A stretch of 64,000 nt of DNA from Sedimenticola sp. (lineage in GTDB: Bacteria > Pseudomonadota > Gammaproteobacteria > Chromatiales > Chromatiaceae), in assembly GCA_027068915.1 (NCBI GenBank), contig JAMOLT010000061.1, positions 1 to 64,000 of the forward strand, given 5' to 3'. Numbering within the stretch: the stretch's first letter is position 1; every line of letters begins with the position of its first letter. The notes beneath the pieces were generated by a model. The model was not told the origin of the DNA, did no database searches, and saw nothing but the letters and a program-made list of their open reading frames with translations. Shown here piece after piece: positions 59,618 to 64,000 of this stretch. Position numbers and translations under genes: made by a program.

Positions 59618-61471
59618 ATGGAAATCGAACTACAGGAAATTCGAGACTTCATTGCAGCCATTCCGCCTTTCGACAGGCTGCCGAAAAATGTTCTGGATGC
59701 CCTCACCTCCGCATTGTCGATTCAGTATGTGCGGCGCGGCAAAACTATTCCGATGGAAAAGGATTCAGCACCTACCCTGCATATACTGCGCCAGGGAGCT
59801 ATCTCCCTGTATTCCGGCAAGGACAATCTCATGGGGATGCTCGGCGAAGGCGATGTCTGCACCAGCTTTTGCGCCGCTGAAGTAATGCCGGATTTCTATG
59901 TGAAGGCAACGGAAGACACTTTGCTATACAGCATTCCCTGTGACAAATTGTCCCGGTTAGTGGAAGACGATCAGTCAGTGCTGCATTTTATACGCCATTC
60001 AGCAGCACAACGCCTTAAAGAAGCCGTATCCAACATGCAGGAGCAAAGCAGCTCCAACCTGCTGCATACCTACGCTGGCGACATTTGCCGGGGAGAACTG
60101 ATTACCGCTTCTCCTGACACATCGATTCGGGACGGTGCCCGCCTGATGTCTGAACATGGTGTTTCCTCACTGATTCTGCTGGACGGCAATGAACCTGTGG
60201 GGCTGGTCACCGACCGGGATATCCGAAAACGCTGCGTGGCGGTCGGGCTTGCCATCAGTTCACCCATAAGCAAAATAATGACCAGGAAAATCACCAGCCT
60301 CAACGCCAGCGAAAGCCTGTTTGATGCGCTGCTGGTGATGACCCGCGAACAGGTGCACCATTTGCCGGTTTTTGATGACAGTGGGCTCAAAGGCATAATC
60401 ACCACCACCGACATCATGCGCCAGGAAGGACTCAGCGCAGTGCATCTGACCGGTGCCATTCGCAAGGCACCATCTCTTGAGGCATTGGTAGAAGCCAGTA
60501 AGATGCTGCCGCGCATCCAGTTACAGCTCACCAATATGGGAGCAGATTTGCGCCATGTAGGCTTTGCAGTTACAGCAGTCACCGGCGCCATCACCCGGCG
60601 GCTGATAGAGCTGGCAGAAGCAGATCTGGGCCCAGCTCCCGTGCCCTATGCCTGGATCGCAGCAGGTTCCCAGGCGCGCTGGGAACAGACCAGCCATTCA
60701 GATCAGGACAACGGGCTGATCATATCGGACAAGATGCAGCCAGGTGATGATGAATGGTTCGAATCCCTGGCTCGGTTTGTCAATAACGGCCTGGATGCCT
60801 GCGGCTATGTGTATTGCCCCGGGGATGTCATGGCCAGCAATCCCAAATGGCGGCAGCCGGTTTCGGTATGGCAAGGTTACTTTGAACAATGGATAGAACA
60901 ACCTGAACCTATGGCTTTGATGTTGTCCAGCATCTTCTTCGACCTGCGGGTAATTCACGGCAAGGAAAAGCTGTTGAAGAAAATCCGCAAAAACACACTG
61001 CAGAAGGCACCCAGGAACCAGCTATTTCTGGCGCATATGACACGCAATGCGCTAACCCATCGCACCCCCCTGGGTTTCTTCCGCGACTTTGTGTTGGTGC
61101 ATGACGGCCAGCACGACGACACTCTGGATCTGAAACACTCCGGGCTGGTGCCTATTATCGACATGGCGCGTATCTATGCCCTGGCCGAAGGACTGCACGA
61201 AATCGGTACGGAAGACCGCCTGCGCGCTGCGGCCGGTACTCCGTCGCTGAGCAAAGGAGGTTCAGCCAATCTGCTGGACGCCTTTGAATTCATCAGCAAC
61301 CTGCGCCTTGAGCACCAGGCAGCACAAATCCGTGAAGGGGAAAGTCCGGACAACTTCATGTCCCCCAAACAGCTGTCCAAACTGGAGCGCGAGCACCTCA
61401 AGGACGCTTTCAAGGTAGTGCAGACCATGCAGGCCATTCTGGAAATGCGCTATCACACCGACAGAATCTGA
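59618..61471 (+). CDS. cNMP-binding/CBS/DUF294 nucleotidyltransferase-like protein
   Basis: A 617-residue regulator-like protein. Residues 10-125 form a cyclic-nucleotide-binding fold, about 150-275 hold a CBS pair (TSIRDGARLMSEHGVSSLILLDGNEPVGLVTDRDIRK and the second repeat), and from 300 come DUF294, with the nucleotidyltransferase motif GSQARWEQTSHSDQDNGLI, and its C-terminal partner domain. Such proteins are usually encoded beside the DnaQ-type exonuclease and an acetate symporter or acs, as here. They resemble GlnD-like uridylyltransferases, but activity is unknown. The stop overlaps the next gene (TGATG). Confidence 0.87.
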   Translation: MEIELQEIRDFIAAIPPFDRLPKNVLDALTSALSIQYVRRGKTIPMEKDSAPTLHILRQGAISLYSGKDNLMGMLGEGDVCTSFCAAEVMPDFYVKATEDTLLYSIPCDKLSRLVEDDQSVLHFIRHSAAQRLKEAVSNMQEQSSSNLLHTYAGDICRGELITASPDTSIRDGARLMSEHGVSSLILLDGNEPVGLVTDRDIRKRCVAVGLAISSPISKIMTRKITSLNASESLFDALLVMTREQVHHLPVFDDSGLKGIITTTDIMRQEGLSAVHLTGAIRKAPSLEALVEASKMLPRIQLQLTNMGADLRHVGFAVTAVTGAITRRLIELAEADLGPAPVPYAWIAAGSQARWEQTSHSDQDNGLIISDKMQPGDDEWFESLARFVNNGLDACGYVYCPGDVMASNPKWRQPVSVWQGYFEQWIEQPEPMALMLSSIFFDLRVIHGKEKLLKKIRKNTLQKAPRNQLFLAHMTRNALTHRTPLGFFRDFVLVHDGQHDDTLDLKHSGLVPIIDMARIYALAEGLHEIGTEDRLRAAAGTPSLSKGGSANLLDAFEFISNLRLEHQAAQIREGESPDNFMSPKQLSKLEREHLKDAFKVVQTMQAILEMRYHTDRI

Positions 61472-62163
61472 TGTTGAACTGGCTGTTCAATCTGGAAACC
61501 AAGCGCAAACGTCTGCTGGATAAGGCACCCGCCGGACCCCTCAGAAACTACCTGGAGTCGCCTTTTCCAGACAAAAACAGCAGCATTTACGGCACGGCAT
61601 TATTGGCCTTGGATTTCGAAACCTCCGGTCTGGATGCAAACAAAGACCACCTGCTCAGTGTCGGCTATATCGAGCTGCGGCAGAACAGGATCATACTGGA
61701 TACCGCCCACCACCAGATCATTCACAGCACACGCGACATAAGCGGCGAGAATATCAGCATTCATCGCATCACCCATGATCAGGCAGCCCAGGGGCTAGCC
61801 CTGGCCAAGGTGGTGGAATCCATCCTGCAACAACTGCAGGGAAAAGTGCTGCTGGCCCACCATGCGGCGGTGGAAATCGGCTTTCTGCAACAGGCCTGCA
61901 AAACGCTGTACGGGATGGCTCCTGTATTCCCCGCGATCGACACCATGCAACTGGCCCGGCGGCGCCTGGAACGCCAGCAGCAACCCTGCAAGGCCAATCA
62001 GTTGCGGCTGTTCAACCTGCGCAAGCAATACGGGCTGCCCGCATACCAGGCACATAATGCACTCATGGACGCCATCGCCACCGCAGAACTGTTTCTGGCC
62101 CAGCTCGCCCATAGCAACTACCGGAAACCGCCACCCCTGAAGAATTTTCTCCTGCACCCTTGA
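61471..62163 (+). CDS. DnaQ-like 3'-5' exonuclease
   Basis: A 230-residue DEDDh exonuclease. ExoI is LLALDFETSGLDANKDHLLSV (Asp, Glu), ExoII is in LLAHHAAVEIGFLQ with HNA-like His, and ExoIII is in YQAHNALMDAIATAELFLAQL with the final His and Asp. It may proofread or degrade RNA/DNA ends; its substrate is unknown. It is coupled to the preceding CBS/DUF294 gene by a one-base overlap, a pairing conserved in many proteobacteria. The small gap before acs suggests a related transcription unit. Confidence 0.87.
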   Translation: MLNWLFNLETKRKRLLDKAPAGPLRNYLESPFPDKNSSIYGTALLALDFETSGLDANKDHLLSVGYIELRQNRIILDTAHHQIIHSTRDISGENISIHRITHDQAAQGLALAKVVESILQQLQGKVLLAHHAAVEIGFLQQACKTLYGMAPVFPAIDTMQLARRRLERQQQPCKANQLRLFNLRKQYGLPAYQAHNALMDAIATAELFLAQLAHSNYRKPPPLKNFLLHP

Positions 62164-62214
62164 CCTGTGCCCGGGAGTGGAATAAAACGAATCAACCAAA
62201 CAACGGAGATTATC

Positions 62215-64000
<1,786 letters not shown>

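Overview
The window is a gene-dense stretch of a gammaproteobacterial chromosome. Supporting evidence is a complete isc operon with hscBA-fdx-iscX, the tesA/ybbA pair, cobalamin-riboswitch btuB and a CbrA/CbrB-like regulatory pair. A sulfide:quinone oxidoreductase with all three redox cysteines, plus several multihaem cytochromes, suggests a sulfur-oxidising or otherwise respiration-versatile bacterium. The species cannot be fixed from this window. I saw no rRNA, tRNA or CRISPR array.

1-6 kb is a low-GC island remnant. It holds a broken tyrosine recombinase, an IS3-type insertion sequence, a 1180-residue YobI-like membrane P-loop NTPase (a possible defence gene), and a second truncated tyrosine recombinase in the opposite orientation. 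6-8 kb has a VOC protein, a WYL regulator and a lipoprotein hydrolase. 8.5-16.2 kb, all on the minus strand, is cysE-iscRSUA-hscBA-fdx-iscX followed by a DUF1015 gene. IscR-type boxes precede iscR and cysE. 16.3-24.3 kb has an HDOD protein, an ABC exporter (ybbA and an FtsX-type permease) divergent from tesA, a membrane zinc peptidase, and riboswitch-btuB-pduO for cobalamin uptake and adenosylation. 24.5-35 kb has an FKBP isomerase, aldehyde dehydrogenase with DUF779, ispG, sqr, a DUF302 protein, and a DUF6394/potassium-channel/MscS operon. Two inverted copies of a hairpin-rich repeat of about 142 bp lie at 24.3 and 30.6 kb. 35-38.6 kb holds a secreted subtilisin-like protease and a secreted tail-fibre-like protein.

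38.8-64 kb looks like a carbon-switch locus: a cbrX-like small gene and a CbrA-like transporter-kinase, then an NtrC-type regulator, DUF4212-acetate symporter, a cNMP/CBS/DUF294 protein, a DnaQ-like exonuclease, and acs running off the right edge. Between the kinase and its presumed regulator, in reverse orientation, lies a 12.4-kb nine-gene cluster. It encodes seven multihaem cytochromes (52 CXXCH sites plus one CX3CH and one CX4CH), a predicted outer-membrane beta-barrel and a small Cys-rich protein. One cytochrome is an inner-membrane NapH-like polyferredoxin fused to a haem domain. The genes overlap or nearly touch, and a well-matched sigma-54 promoter precedes the first gene. The cluster looks like a complete trans-envelope electron conduit of uncommon composition and is the best candidate here for an undescribed system.
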